In this document: piece after piece, positions 16,273 to 25,305 of the stretch | Layout: every line of letters begins with the position of its first letter | Numbering within the stretch: the first letter of the stretch is position 1 | Assembly (NCBI RefSeq): GCF_049959315.1 | Contig: NZ_CP188201.1 | DNA: 64,000 bases | From: Serratia proteamaculans_D | GTDB taxonomy: Bacteria; Pseudomonadota; Gammaproteobacteria; Enterobacterales; Enterobacteriaceae | Strand: one strand, 5' to 3' | The notes under the pieces: generated by a model | What the model was told of the DNA's origin: nothing | Database searches by the model: none | What the model saw: only the letters and a program-made list of their open reading frames with translations | Translations under genes and position numbers: made by a program

Positions 16273-16578
16273 ATGCGTTCATTCGGTGACTTACCGCGTA
16301 CCGTACTGGTTTTGGAAGGGCTGGGCATGCTGTTGTTGGTGCTGGCCTATCTGAGCATTCATAGCCACGTTCAATTACCCGGCTGGTTGGCCTCACAGCA
16401 GGCGGCGGTGGGAATGATCTTCCTCGGCGTGGCGCTGATGGTGCCGGCGGCAGCGTTTCTGGTTTGGCGGGTGGTGCAAGGATTTGGCCCATTGATGCGC
16501 GGTGGTCTGCCGCCGCAGAACGATAGGCACAAGCCTGATATGCCTGAAGATAAAAACGACAGTGAGCCGCGTGCCTGA
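16273..16578 (+). CDS. ybjC: Membrane protein YbjC (DUF1418)
   Basis: This 101-residue protein has two hydrophobic helices (about residues 11-30 and 45-68) and a polar C-terminal tail. It matches the DUF1418/YbjC family, with LPRTVLVLEGLGMLLLVLAYLSI conserved. Function unknown. A GGAGAAG ribosome site precedes the ATG. In E. coli ybjC overlaps into nfsA and rimK; here rimK follows 57 bases on and nfsA is missing. Confidence 0.85.
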   Translation: MRSFGDLPRTVLVLEGLGMLLLVLAYLSIHSHVQLPGWLASQQAAVGMIFLGVALMVPAAAFLVWRVVQGFGPLMRGGLPPQNDRHKPDMPEDKNDSEPRA

Positions 16579-16635
16579 ATAATGGCCACCGGAGACATAC
16601 CTGCCAGACAGGTGCTTGCCTTTTTGGGGTGACGA

Positions 16636-17538
16636 GTGAAAATTGCCATTCTTTCGCGCGATGGAACGTTGTACTCATGTAAACGCTTGGTGGAGGCGGC
16701 GGAACAGCGCGGCCACAGCATCGAAGTTATCGATCCACTCTCCTGCTATATGAACATCAACCCGGCCGCGCCGACTATCCACTACCGTGGCCGTCAATTG
16801 GAGCGTTACGACGCGGTGATCCCGCGCATCGGCTCCGCCATTACCTTTTATGGCACTGCAGTGCTGCGCCAGTTTGAACTGTTGGGCAGTTATCCGCTTA
16901 ATGAGTCGGTGGCGATCACTCGTGCGCGCGACAAACTGCGTTCGCTGCAGTTGCTGGCGCGGCAGGGGATCGATTTGCCGATCACCGGTTTTGCCCATTC
17001 GCCCGACGACACCGGCGATTTGATCGAACTGGTTGGTGGCGCGCCGCTGGTGGTCAAACTGGTGGAAGGTACGCAGGGTATTGGCGTGGTACTGGCGGAA
17101 ACTCGCCAGGCGGCGGAAAGCGTGATTGATGCCTTTCGCGGCCTTAACGCCCATATTCTGGTGCAAGAATATATTCGCGAGGCGCAGGGCAGTGATGTGC
17201 GCTGTCTGGTGGTGGGGGGCAAGGTGGTGGCCGCCATTGAGCGCCAGGCCAAACCCGGGGAGTTTCGTTCCAATCTGCACCGTGGTGGCACTGCCCGCAA
17301 GGTAAGCATCACTGCCAAAGAGCGGGCGATTGCGGTCAAGGCCGCCACCACACTGGGGCTGGATGTCGCCGGGGTGGATATCCTGCGTGCGGCCCGTGGT
17401 CCGCTGGTGATGGAGGTCAATGCTTCACCGGGGTTGGAAGGGGTGGAAAGTACCACCGGGTTGGATATCGCCGGCAGGATGATCGAGTATATTGAGCAGC
17501 GCGGCAGGCCGGGTTTCAGGTTGAAATCGGGCGGATAA
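16636..17538 (+). CDS. rimK: Ribosomal protein S6 glutamate ligase RimK
   Basis: RimK adds glutamate residues to the C-terminus of ribosomal protein S6 using ATP. The 300-residue protein has an N-terminal preATP-grasp domain (MKIAILSRDGTLYSCKRLVEA) and an ATP-grasp domain with VVKLVEGTQGIGV (nucleotide binding) and VMEVNASPGLEGVE (metal binding). The start is the GTG at 16636. Length is the same as E. coli RimK, and ybjC and ybjN flank it as expected. Confidence 0.95.
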   Translation: MKIAILSRDGTLYSCKRLVEAAEQRGHSIEVIDPLSCYMNINPAAPTIHYRGRQLERYDAVIPRIGSAITFYGTAVLRQFELLGSYPLNESVAITRARDKLRSLQLLARQGIDLPITGFAHSPDDTGDLIELVGGAPLVVKLVEGTQGIGVVLAETRQAAESVIDAFRGLNAHILVQEYIREAQGSDVRCLVVGGKVVAAIERQAKPGEFRSNLHRGGTARKVSITAKERAIAVKAATTLGLDVAGVDILRAARGPLVMEVNASPGLEGVESTTGLDIAGRMIEYIEQRGRPGFRLKSGG

Positions 17539-17699
17539 GTTTGGCGTAAAAAATTCGCCATTCTGGGGCTGGAGTTGCGGCTTTTTATCGACCATATTTA
17601 CCCTAATAGCGAATTAAGCCGCATTGATCGTGGCGTAGCGGGGCAATATTCCGTAAGCTATGCGCCTTTTCGCGTTTTGAATATTGTGAGGCTGGTATT

Positions 17700-18179
17700 A
17701 TGGATTCACTCATTGTCCCTGATTTGGCGTTGTTGCGACGCTGGCTGGATCAATCGGGCATTTCATTCTTTGAGTGCGATTCCTGTCAGGCGCTGCACTT
17801 GCCGCACATGCAAAATTTCGATGGCGTGTTTGATGCCAAGCTGGATCTGGTCGACAACGTGATCCTGTTCTCCGCACTGGCCGAAGTTAAGCCGACATCA
17901 TTGATCCCACTGGTGGCCGATCTCAGCCAGATCAACGCCAGTTCGCTGACTATTAAAGCGTTTGTTGATATTCAGGACGACAATCTGCCGAAGCTGATCG
18001 TCTGCCAGTCGCTGAGCATTGCCGTTGGAGTCACGCTGGAGCAGTTCACCCACTTTATGCAGCAGGGCGAAGAGCAAATCTCGATGGTGATCCTCGAGGC
18101 GCGGGCGAACGATCTGCTGTTTATGGGTGACGAAGAAGATAACACGGCTGCGACTGACCGCCTGCCAATGCTGCACTGA
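17700..18179 (+). CDS. ybjN: YbjN family protein
   Basis: A 159-residue cytoplasmic protein of the YbjN family, an enterobacterial regulator-like protein that affects motility, exopolysaccharide and stress traits when altered in E. coli. It resembles a type III secretion chaperone fold. Conserved blocks include DLALLRRWLDQSGISFFECDSC and HMQNFDGVFDAKLDL. The ATG follows GTGAGGC. The molecular role is unknown. Confidence 0.9.
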   Translation: MDSLIVPDLALLRRWLDQSGISFFECDSCQALHLPHMQNFDGVFDAKLDLVDNVILFSALAEVKPTSLIPLVADLSQINASSLTIKAFVDIQDDNLPKLIVCQSLSIAVGVTLEQFTHFMQQGEEQISMVILEARANDLLFMGDEEDNTAATDRLPMLH

Positions 18180-18586
18180 TCCCCTCTGTACATGATGCGT
18201 GCCGTCACTCTGGCGGCATGCTGTCGTTATTCCCTTCCGCAATAATATATTCTGTGTTTTACCCTCTGCTGCCAGATATTCCTCTTCGTTTATGCCACTA
18301 ATGGCGTATCACATACAGACAAACTGCATAAAAAATCGATAAAAGCCGGTTTTATCCCCGGAGGCTGGTGCGTTGTGGCAACAGCGGTTATGCTGCTGAT
18401 TCTGCTAAGGGCTTGCGATTCCCCTGGTGACCATGCGGGCTGGGCAACTGAAAAAGGTGTATGCAATCAACTGCATAGACATTCAATCCGCGGTTGCAAC
18501 GATTGCGCTCGATCAGGAAAGGTTTTGTATCGTTTGCGGTACAAGTTCAATTCTATGATTCACCCCTGTTTTGGAGGAAGTTACGG
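18180..18586. other. Non-coding gap with potF control region
   Basis: These 407 bases between ybjN and potF contain a perfect hairpin GATAAAA-GCCGG-TTTTATC at 18338-18356 and the potF ribosome site GGAGGAAG. No sigma-54 or other promoter could be fixed with confidence, and no gene is seen. Confidence 0.5.
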
Positions 18587-19696
18587 ATGGTCACCCAACG
18601 TAAAAAGTGGTTATCGGGTGTGGTTGCCGGCCTGCTGATGGCAGCAAGCGTCACGGCGTCAGCCGAGGAAAAAACGCTGCACATCTATAACTGGTCCGAC
18701 TATATTGCGCCGGACACCTTGGCCAAATTCCAGAAAGAAACCGGCATTAAAGTGGTGTACGACGTCTTTGACTCCAACGAAGTGTTGGAAGGCAAACTGA
18801 TGGCGGGCAGCACCGGTTATGATCTGGTGGTACCTTCATCCAATTTCCTTGAGCGTCAGTCGAAGGCCGGCATTTTCGAGCCGCTCGACAAGAGCAAGAT
18901 GCCGAACTACAAAAACCTTGATCCCGAGATGCTGCAACTGGTGGCGCACAATGACAAGGACAACAAGTACGGTATCCCTTATCTGATGGTGACCACCGGC
19001 ATCGGCTATAACGTCGACAAGGTGAAGGCGGTGCTGGGCAAAGACGCACCGGTTGACAGCTGGGATCTGATCCTCAAACCGGAAAACCTCGAGAAGTTGA
19101 AAAGCTGCGGCGTTTCCTTCCTGGATGCGCCAAGCGAAGTCTATGCCACCGTGCTGCACTACCTGGGTAAAGATCCCAACAGCACCAACGCGGCAGACTA
19201 CACCGGCGCGGCCAACGATCTGTTGCTCAAGCTGCGGCCGAACATCCGTTATTTCCACTCTTCCCAGTACATCAACGATTTGGCAAACGGTGATATCTGC
19301 GTAGCGATCGGCTGGTCCGGCGACGTGATGCAGGCGGCCAACCGTGCCAAAGAAGCGAAGAACGGCGTGAACGTGGCTTATGCAATCCCGAAAGAGGGGG
19401 CGTTGACCTACTTTGACATGTTCGCCATGCCGGCAGACGCCAAAAACAAGGACGCTGCCTACCAGTTCCTGAACTTCCTGATGAAGCCTGACGTCATGGC
19501 GGGGATCAGTAACTTCGTGTATTACGCCAACGCGGTGAAGGACTCTACACCGCTGGTCAATGCCGAAGTTCGCAACAATCCGAACGTGTATCCACCGGCC
19601 GATCTGCGCGCCAAGCTGTTTACGCTGAACGTGCAGTCGCCGAAGCTGGATCGTGTGATTACCCGCGCCTGGACTAAAGTTAAAAGCGGGAAATGA
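18587..19696 (+). CDS. potF: Putrescine-binding periplasmic protein PotF
   Basis: PotF captures putrescine in the periplasm for the PotGHI ABC transporter. The 369-residue precursor has a signal peptide ending near VTASA, then the family blocks KTLHIYNWSDYIAPDT, YDVFDSNEVLEGKLMAGSTGYDLVVPS and YFHSSQYINDLANGDICVAIGW. It matches E. coli PotF across its length, including the ending RAWTKVKSGK. The start at 18587 has GGAGG nine bases before; the frame is open 31 codons upstream without such a site. First gene of potFGHI. Confidence 0.95.
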   Translation: MVTQRKKWLSGVVAGLLMAASVTASAEEKTLHIYNWSDYIAPDTLAKFQKETGIKVVYDVFDSNEVLEGKLMAGSTGYDLVVPSSNFLERQSKAGIFEPLDKSKMPNYKNLDPEMLQLVAHNDKDNKYGIPYLMVTTGIGYNVDKVKAVLGKDAPVDSWDLILKPENLEKLKSCGVSFLDAPSEVYATVLHYLGKDPNSTNAADYTGAANDLLLKLRPNIRYFHSSQYINDLANGDICVAIGWSGDVMQAANRAKEAKNGVNVAYAIPKEGALTYFDMFAMPADAKNKDAAYQFLNFLMKPDVMAGISNFVYYANAVKDSTPLVNAEVRNNPNVYPPADLRAKLFTLNVQSPKLDRVITRAWTKVKSGK

Positions 19697-19824
19697 TAGA
19701 TAGCGGCTCAGCATGCTGAGCCCGGTGTCATACCAGCAGGCGGGTGCTCCCCGCCTGCGTTGCCATTTTGGGCCATGGCAATCGCCGTGGTTTTTTGTAC
19801 TGTTTGCACCGGAGAGCACCCCGA

Positions 19825-20958
19825 TTGAACGACGTCATCCCTCGTCCTCAAGCCAAGTCGCAGAAGGTCTTCACCCCTCTGCTGGAAATCCGTAACCTCA
19901 CCAAAACCTTTGACGGCCAAAACGCGGTCGAAGACGTCAGCCTGACCATCTATAAAGGCGAAATATTCGCTTTGCTGGGGCCCTCTGGCTGCGGGAAATC
20001 GACGCTGTTGCGCATGCTGGCCGGTTTTGAACAGCCGACGGAAGGGCAGATTGTGCTCGATGGGCAGGACATGTCGCACGTGCCGCCTTACCAGCGACCT
20101 ATCAATATGATGTTCCAGTCCTACGCGCTGTTCCCGCATATGACGGTAGAGCAAAACATCGCCTTCGGTCTGAAACAGGACAAAATGCCGCGTGCGGAAA
20201 TCGCCGAGCGGGTAGCGGAAATGCTGTCGTTGGTGCACATGCAGGAGTTTGCCAAGCGTAAACCGCACCAGCTATCCGGTGGCCAACGCCAGCGGGTGGC
20301 ACTGGCACGCAGCCTGGCCAAACGGCCGAAACTGCTGCTGCTGGATGAGCCGATGGGCGCATTGGATAAAAAGCTGCGTGACCGCATGCAGCTGGAAGTG
20401 ACGGATATTCTTGAGCGGGTTGGCGTGACCTGCGTGATGGTCACCCATGATCAGGAAGAGGCGATGACCATGGCGGGGCGCATCGCCATCATGAACCGTG
20501 GCAAATTTGTGCAGATTGGCGAGCCGGAAGAGATCTACGAGCATCCGAACAGCCGTTTCAGCGCTGAATTTATCGGCTCGGTCAACGTTTTTGATTGTGT
20601 GCTGCAAGAGCGCCATGACGATGGCCTGATCCTGCAAAGTCCCGGTTTGCGCCATGCGATTAAGGTGGACTCCGACGCCTCGGTAGTGGACGGCGTGCCG
20701 ATCCAGGTCGCGCTACGGCCGGAAAAAATCATGCTGTGCGAAGAGGTTCCGCAGGACGGTTGCAACTTTGCGGTGGGGGAAGTGGCACATATCGCCTACC
20801 TCGGCGACCTGTCTATCTACCATGTGAAGTTGCTCAGCGGCCAGATTATTAGCGCCCAATTGCAAAACGGTCACCGTTTCCGCAAAGGGATGCCGACCTG
20901 GGGCGACGAAGTGCGCCTGTGCTGGGAAGCCGACAGCTGTGTCGTGTTGACGGTGTGA
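19825..20958 (+). CDS. potG: Putrescine ABC transporter ATPase PotG
   Basis: This ATPase powers putrescine import. Motifs are Walker A GPSGCGKST (about residues 52-60), Q-loop MMFQSYALFPHM, signature LSGGQRQRV, Walker B LLLLDEPMGALD and the switch histidine VTHDQEEAM, followed by a TOBE regulatory domain. The start is taken as TTG at 19825, giving LNDVIPRPQAK, which aligns with the E. coli start MNDAIPRPQAK and has GGAG upstream. The frame is open to an ATG at 19744, but that would add 27 residues not found in the family. Confidence 0.94.
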   Translation: MNDVIPRPQAKSQKVFTPLLEIRNLTKTFDGQNAVEDVSLTIYKGEIFALLGPSGCGKSTLLRMLAGFEQPTEGQIVLDGQDMSHVPPYQRPINMMFQSYALFPHMTVEQNIAFGLKQDKMPRAEIAERVAEMLSLVHMQEFAKRKPHQLSGGQRQRVALARSLAKRPKLLLLDEPMGALDKKLRDRMQLEVTDILERVGVTCVMVTHDQEEAMTMAGRIAIMNRGKFVQIGEPEEIYEHPNSRFSAEFIGSVNVFDCVLQERHDDGLILQSPGLRHAIKVDSDASVVDGVPIQVALRPEKIMLCEEVPQDGCNFAVGEVAHIAYLGDLSIYHVKLLSGQIISAQLQNGHRFRKGMPTWGDEVRLCWEADSCVVLTV

Positions 20959-20983
20959 GTCGAGAAGGTGAGGAATAATCATT

Positions 20984-21949
20984 ATGACAATGCTTGCTGA
21001 ACACACACCGCCGGAACCACCGGCCAAAGGGCCCGGCCCGCTAAAAGCCTTTTTCCAGCGCCTGCAGATGGCCCATGGCCGCAAGCTGGTGATCGCGGTG
21101 CCGCTGCTGTGGTTGACGCTGCTGTTCCTGCTGCCGTTCCTGATCGTGTTCAAGATCAGCCTGGCGGAACTGGCGTTGGCGGTCCCGCCCTACACTGACC
21201 TGATGAGCTGGGCAGAGGGTAAGCTGGACATCGCGCTCAATTTTGCCAACTACCTGCAACTGACCGACGATCCGCTGTATATAGACGCTTATCTGCAGTC
21301 ACTGCAGGTGGCGGCGGTATCGACGGTTTGCTGTCTTGTCATCGGCTACCCGCTGGCCTGGGCGGTGGCGCACAGCAAATCCTCAACCCGCAATATTTTG
21401 CTGTTGTTGGTGATCCTGCCGTCGTGGACCTCGTTTCTGATCCGCGTTTACGCCTGGATGGGCATTCTGAAAAACAACGGCATCCTCAATAACTTCCTGT
21501 TATGGACCGGGGTGATCGATCAGCCGTTGGTGATCCTGCACACCAATCTGGCGGTGTATATCGGCGTGGTGTATTCCTACCTGCCGTTTATGGTACTGCC
21601 GATTTATACCGCGCTGACGCGGCTGGACTATTCGCTGGTGGAGGCGTCGCTGGATCTGGGGGCTAAACCGTTGAAAACCTTTTTCAGCGTGATTATGCCG
21701 CTGACTCGCGGCGGCATTATTGCCGGTTCTATGTTGGTGTTTATCCCGGCGGTCGGCGAATTCGTGATCCCGGAACTGCTGGGGGGGCCGGACAGTATTA
21801 TGATCGGCAGGGTACTGTGGCAGGAGTTCTTTAATAACCGTGACTGGCCAGTAGCCTCGGCAGTGGCCACCGTCATGCTGCTGCTGTTGATCGTACCGAT
21901 TCTCTGGTTCCACAAGCACCAGAACAAGGAAATGGGGGGGCAGGGATGA
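20984..21949 (+). CDS. potH: Putrescine ABC transporter permease PotH
   Basis: Inner-membrane permease with six predicted helices and the binding-protein-dependent transport loop around EASLDLGAKPLKTFFSVIMPLTRGGI that contacts PotG. At 321 residues it matches E. coli PotH, including RKLVIAVPLLWLTLLFLLPFLIVFKISLAE. It starts 25 bases after potG, with GGTGAGGA upstream, and its stop overlaps the potI start in ATGA. Confidence 0.95.
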   Translation: MTMLAEHTPPEPPAKGPGPLKAFFQRLQMAHGRKLVIAVPLLWLTLLFLLPFLIVFKISLAELALAVPPYTDLMSWAEGKLDIALNFANYLQLTDDPLYIDAYLQSLQVAAVSTVCCLVIGYPLAWAVAHSKSSTRNILLLLVILPSWTSFLIRVYAWMGILKNNGILNNFLLWTGVIDQPLVILHTNLAVYIGVVYSYLPFMVLPIYTALTRLDYSLVEASLDLGAKPLKTFFSVIMPLTRGGIIAGSMLVFIPAVGEFVIPELLGGPDSIMIGRVLWQEFFNNRDWPVASAVATVMLLLLIVPILWFHKHQNKEMGGQG

Positions 21950-22791
21950 ACAACTTGCCGGTAGTGCGTTCGCCGTGGCGTATCGCTATTTTGGTGTTGG
22001 GTTTCACCTTTTTGTATGCGCCGATGCTGATGCTGGTGATCTACTCGTTCAACAGTTCCAAACTGGTGACGGTGTGGGCCGGTTGGTCAACGCGCTGGTA
22101 TACCGAGTTGTTCCATGATTCGGCGATGATCAGCGCCGTTGGGCTTAGCCTGACTATCGCCGCCGCCTCGGCGACTGCTGCAGTGGTGCTGGGGGCGATT
22201 GCGGCAGTGGTGATGGTCCGTTTTGGCCGTTTTCGGGGTTCAACCGGTTTTGCCTTTATGCTGACGGCACCGCTGGTGATGCCGGACGTGATCACCGGCC
22301 TGTCGCTGCTGCTGCTGTTTGTGGCGATGGGGCATGCCTTTGGCTGGCCGTCGGAACGGGGGATGTTTACCATCTGGCTGGCGCACGTCACCTTCTGTAC
22401 TGCCTATGTTTCGGTGGTGATCAGTTCGCGTCTGCGCGAGTTGGATCGCTCTATCGAAGAAGCGGCGATGGATCTGGGCGCGACACCGCTGAAAGTGTTC
22501 TTCGTGATCACTTTGCCGATGATTGCACCGGCGCTGATTGCCGGTTGGATGTTGGCCTTTACCCTGTCGCTGGATGACCTGGTGATTGCCAGTTTTGTCG
22601 CCGGGCCGGGCGCGACCACCTTGCCGATGCTGGTGTTCTCCAGCGTACGTATGGGGGTTAATCCGGAAATTAACGCCCTGGCGAGTTTGATCCTGCTGGT
22701 GGTCGGCGTTATCGGCCTGATTGCATGGTGGTTTATGGCGCGCTCGGAAAAACAGCGATCGCGCGAATTACAAAAGGCTGCCCGTAGCTGA
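21946..22791 (+). CDS. potI: Putrescine ABC transporter permease PotI
   Basis: Second permease of the putrescine importer, 281 residues, with six hydrophobic helices and the coupling loop EEAAMDLGATPLKVFFVITLPMIAPAL. It overlaps potH by four bases (ATGA), indicating translational coupling. An AT-rich inverted repeat TTGCAAT/ATTGCAA (22813-22833) follows, probably near the operon end. Confidence 0.95.
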   Translation: MNNLPVVRSPWRIAILVLGFTFLYAPMLMLVIYSFNSSKLVTVWAGWSTRWYTELFHDSAMISAVGLSLTIAAASATAAVVLGAIAAVVMVRFGRFRGSTGFAFMLTAPLVMPDVITGLSLLLLFVAMGHAFGWPSERGMFTIWLAHVTFCTAYVSVVISSRLRELDRSIEEAAMDLGATPLKVFFVITLPMIAPALIAGWMLAFTLSLDDLVIASFVAGPGATTLPMLVFSSVRMGVNPEINALASLILLVVGVIGLIAWWFMARSEKQRSRELQKAARS

Positions 22792-23012
22792 GTCTGATTA
22801 AACCTGCTATTTTTGCAATTATTGGTATTGCAATTGATTACCTGACTTTATATATGCCACCTGAATAGGCCAAACCTGATCGTTGAAGAGTTCGAGATAC
22901 CAGGGTTTCCCCTAATATTGAGCTTGAGCGAGTGGGATGCGTTTGAACAGGTGGCGTTTTGTTGCGGAATATGGACATGTCAGACATGCTGAACAGCAGG
23001 CAGGGAATAAGA

Positions 23013-23456
23013 ATGAATTCAGATGCGCCAGTGCCGGTGATGGTAGCCGGAACGGCGATGGTGGCCATCAAGTGCATCAGCGTGTTGTTGCTGTTGGGGG
23101 AACTGGGGGTCGATGGCGCTCAAGAGTTCGTCAGCACCAGTGCACAGGCCTGGGATTCCACCCTGATCTTTTTGGCCGGCCTGTTATTGCTGTGCCTGCA
23201 AATCAGTTGCGGTTTTGCGGTGATGCGCGGTCGCAACTGGGGGCGTTGGGGCTATGTGGCCTGCCAGTGTCTGGTGGTTGGTTATTTGCTGTTGGCGACC
23301 ATTGGCAGCTTTCTGCCGGAAGTCTTTACCGTTGAAGGTGAAACCAGCGGACAAATTCTGCACGTCCTGATCCTGCAAAAAATCCCTGATATCGTCATCC
23401 TGGCACTATTGTTTGTTCCCGCTACCAGCCGCCATTATTTCGCCGCGCGCAATTGA
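23013..23456 (+). CDS. ybjO: Inner membrane protein YbjO
   Basis: A predicted 147-residue membrane protein with about four helices, aligning with E. coli YbjO in DSTLIFLAGLLLLCLQISCGFAVMRGRNWGRW and in LQKIPDIVILALLFVPATSR. Function unknown. The start at 23013 is chosen because AGGGA precedes it by six bases. Upstream in-frame starts at 22959 (TTG), 22971 and 22977 (ATG) lack ribosome sites and would add up to 18 polar residues. It sits between potI and rlmC as in E. coli. Confidence 0.8.
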   Translation: MNSDAPVPVMVAGTAMVAIKCISVLLLLGELGVDGAQEFVSTSAQAWDSTLIFLAGLLLLCLQISCGFAVMRGRNWGRWGYVACQCLVVGYLLLATIGSFLPEVFTVEGETSGQILHVLILQKIPDIVILALLFVPATSRHYFAARN

Positions 23457-23462
23457 GATTTT

Positions 23463-23497
23463 AAGGGCGTAGAGTGATAAACTCTGCGCCCTTAATT
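23463..23497 (+). terminator. Terminator after ybjO
   Basis: AAGGGCGTAGAGT and ACTCTGCGCCCTT form a 13-bp stem (one G-U pair) around a GATAA-type loop, followed by AATTATT. It lies directly before rlmC. Confidence 0.7.
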
Positions 23498-23524
23498 ATT
23501 CACCCCGAACTCAGGGTTATCTTC

Positions 23525-24652
23525 ATGCATTGCGCTTTGTATACGGCGGGCACCTGCCGTTCCTGTCAGTGGTTGGAAAAACCGTACCCGCAGCAACTGA
23601 CGGACAAACAGCATCATCTGCAATCACTGCTGAGCGACCGTGAAGTTGCGCAGTGGCTGCAGCCGATCGCCGGCGAGCAGAGCGCATTTCGCAATAAAGC
23701 CAAAATGGTGGTCAGCGGCAGCGTAGAGCGTCCGCTACTGGGTATGCTGCATCGTGACGGCACGGCGGTGGATCTGAGCGCCTGTCCGCTGTATCCCACC
23801 AGCTTCTCGCCGATGTTTGATGTGCTGAAAAGTTTTATCGCCCGCGCCGGTCTGGTGCCTTATAACGTGGCGCGTAAACGCGGCGAACTGAAGTACCTGC
23901 TACTGACTGAAAGTACCCACAGTGGTGGCGTGATGCTGCGCTTCGTGCTGCGTTCGGACAGCAAGCTGGCGCAGCTGCGTGCCGCACTGCCGTGGCTGCA
24001 ACAGCAATTACCGCAGCTCAGGGTGATTTCCGCCAATATTCAGCCGGTACATATGGCGATTATGGAAGGGGAGCGCGAGATCCCACTGAGCGAGCAGCAG
24101 GCGCTGGAAGAGCAATTTAACCAGGTGCCGCTGTATATCCGTCCGCAAAGCTTCTTCCAGACCAATCCGCAGGTGGCCGCCGAGCTTTACGCCACCGCCC
24201 GTGACTGGGTAAGGGCATTGGGTATCGACAGCATGTGGGATCTGTTCTGCGGAGTGGGTGGATTTGGCCTGCATTGTGCACTGCCGGAAACGCGCCTGAC
24301 CGGTATCGAGATCAGCGCCGAGGCGATTGCCTGCGCGCGCCAGTCGGCGGAAACTCTGGGTTTGCGACACGTCGATTTCCAGGCGCTGGATTCTACCCGC
24401 TTCGCTACCGCCGAAGGCAGCGTACCGCAGCTGGTGCTGGTTAATCCGCCGCGACGTGGTATTGGCAAGGCACTGTGCGACTATCTGAACCAGATGGCAC
24501 CGGGCTATATTCTGTATTCGAGCTGTAACGCCGAGAGCATGGCGAAAGACATTGAGATGTTGCCGGATTACCGCATCGAGCGGGTACAGCTGTTTGATAT
24601 GTTCCCGCATACCGCCCATTACGAAGTGCTGACGCTGCTGGTTCGTAATTAA
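23525..24652 (+). CDS. rlmC: 23S rRNA (uracil-747 C5)-methyltransferase RlmC
   Basis: This SAM-dependent enzyme makes 5-methyluridine at position 747 of 23S rRNA. The 375-residue protein starts MHCALYTAGTCRSCQWL, with the iron-sulfur cysteines characteristic of RlmC/RlmD. The SAM motif is WDLFCGVGGFGLHCA, the NPPRRGIG motif follows, and the catalytic cysteine is in YSSCNAESMAKD. Start 23525 gives the family N-terminus; a further 17 codons are open upstream but overlap the terminator. The stop overlaps that of the convergent toxin gene by two bases. Confidence 0.95.
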   Translation: MHCALYTAGTCRSCQWLEKPYPQQLTDKQHHLQSLLSDREVAQWLQPIAGEQSAFRNKAKMVVSGSVERPLLGMLHRDGTAVDLSACPLYPTSFSPMFDVLKSFIARAGLVPYNVARKRGELKYLLLTESTHSGGVMLRFVLRSDSKLAQLRAALPWLQQQLPQLRVISANIQPVHMAIMEGEREIPLSEQQALEEQFNQVPLYIRPQSFFQTNPQVAAELYATARDWVRALGIDSMWDLFCGVGGFGLHCALPETRLTGIEISAEAIACARQSAETLGLRHVDFQALDSTRFATAEGSVPQLVLVNPPRRGIGKALCDYLNQMAPGYILYSSCNAESMAKDIEMLPDYRIERVQLFDMFPHTAHYEVLTLLVRN

Positions 24653-24933
24653 AGGCGCTTTTTAGCCGAAGTATAGGCCTCTGAGCGTTCACGTTTACCT
24701 ATCGAAAGTACCAATACCACAATCTCCTCGCCGATAACGCGATAGACCAGACGGTAACCAGAAGCCTTGAGTTTTATTTTATAACAATCAGGCAGGCCGG
24801 ATAGCTTATTGGCGGGGACCAACGGGTTTTCCAACACGGCTACCAGTTTCCTCTTGAACTGTTCCCGGATCACCGGGGCCAACTTCTTAAATTCCTTCAG
24901 TGCATGTTCTTCGAATTCAAGGTTATAAGTCAT
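24649..24933 (-). CDS. RelE/StbE-type toxin
   Basis: This 94-residue basic protein belongs to the RelE/ParE toxin superfamily, usually mRNA-cleaving ribosome-dependent RNases. Family blocks are MTYNLEFEEHALKEFKKL, NKLSGLPDCYKIKLKASGYRLVYRV and VLSIGKRERSEAY, with conserved Arg residues near the C-terminus. It starts inside the end of the antitoxin gene (11-base overlap), the usual arrangement for such pairs. The start at 24933 is preferred to the ORF start nine codons upstream. Close relatives are plasmid StbE proteins. Confidence 0.88.
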   Translation of the reverse strand: MTYNLEFEEHALKEFKKLAPVIREQFKRKLVAVLENPLVPANKLSGLPDCYKIKLKASGYRLVYRVIGEEIVVLVLSIGKRERSEAYTSAKKRL

Positions 24934-25174
24934 CCAGATTGACCTTAATACGTTTGCCACTCATCCGTGAGCGGACTATTTCAGCGAGTTCGATATCTTC
25001 CAGGCATTCAGCAATGGCTTGCCAGGTCTCGGGAGAGACGTAATAACCGGAAATCTTTCCATTAGTAAGGACGGCTACGGGTTGTCCGTTGGCTTCTTTG
25101 AGTGCCGCGTTAGGTGATTTTTTAAAATCGCTGATACTGACGGCTGAATCAGCCAGGATGGGTTGGACGATCAT
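24923..25174 (-). CDS. Phd/YefM (StbD)-type antitoxin
   Basis: This 83-residue protein has the N-terminal Phd/YefM DNA-binding fold (SVSISDFKKSPNAALKEANGQPVAVLTNGKISGYYVSPETW, in segments) and an acidic C-terminus that would wrap the toxin. It precedes and overlaps the RelE-like gene. The start at 25174 follows AAGGC; the frame continues upstream for 79 codons without support. Tandem 12-base repeats just upstream probably serve as operator for autoregulation. With the toxin it forms a complete chromosomal type II module between rlmC and artJ. Confidence 0.88.
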   Translation of the reverse strand: MIVQPILADSAVSISDFKKSPNAALKEANGQPVAVLTNGKISGYYVSPETWQAIAECLEDIELAEIVRSRMSGKRIKVNLDDL

Positions 25175-25187
25175 AGTATTGCCTTTG

Positions 25188-25211
25188 GTATTAAATTTAG
25201 TATCAAATTTA
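25188..25211. repeat. Tandem 12-bp repeats upstream of the antitoxin gene
   Basis: GTATTAAATTTA (25188-25199) is followed directly by GTATCAAATTTA (25200-25211), differing at one base. They lie 14-37 bases before the antitoxin start and are a likely autoregulatory operator or part of the promoter. Confidence 0.6.
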
Positions 25212-25253
25212 GCACTGAGAGGGAGGGGAGGCAATGCATGACCACGTGAGTTG

Positions 25254-25276
25254 ACCTCATTCGGTTTAATTGAGGT
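25254..25276. promoter_or_regulatory. Operator-like inverted repeat before the micro-gene
   Basis: ACCTCA (25254-25259) and TGAGGT (25271-25276) form an inverted repeat between a TTGACC (25251) and a TATACT (25277) element. The promoter spacing of 20 is poor, so this is a weak call. Confidence 0.3.
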
Positions 25277-25305
25277 TATACTGAGCCCAATAGCGAGGGG
25301 AAAAC

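Noticed and set aside
18208..18250. Possible sigma-54 promoter before potF
   Set aside because: GG and GC elements are not at the required 10-base spacing.
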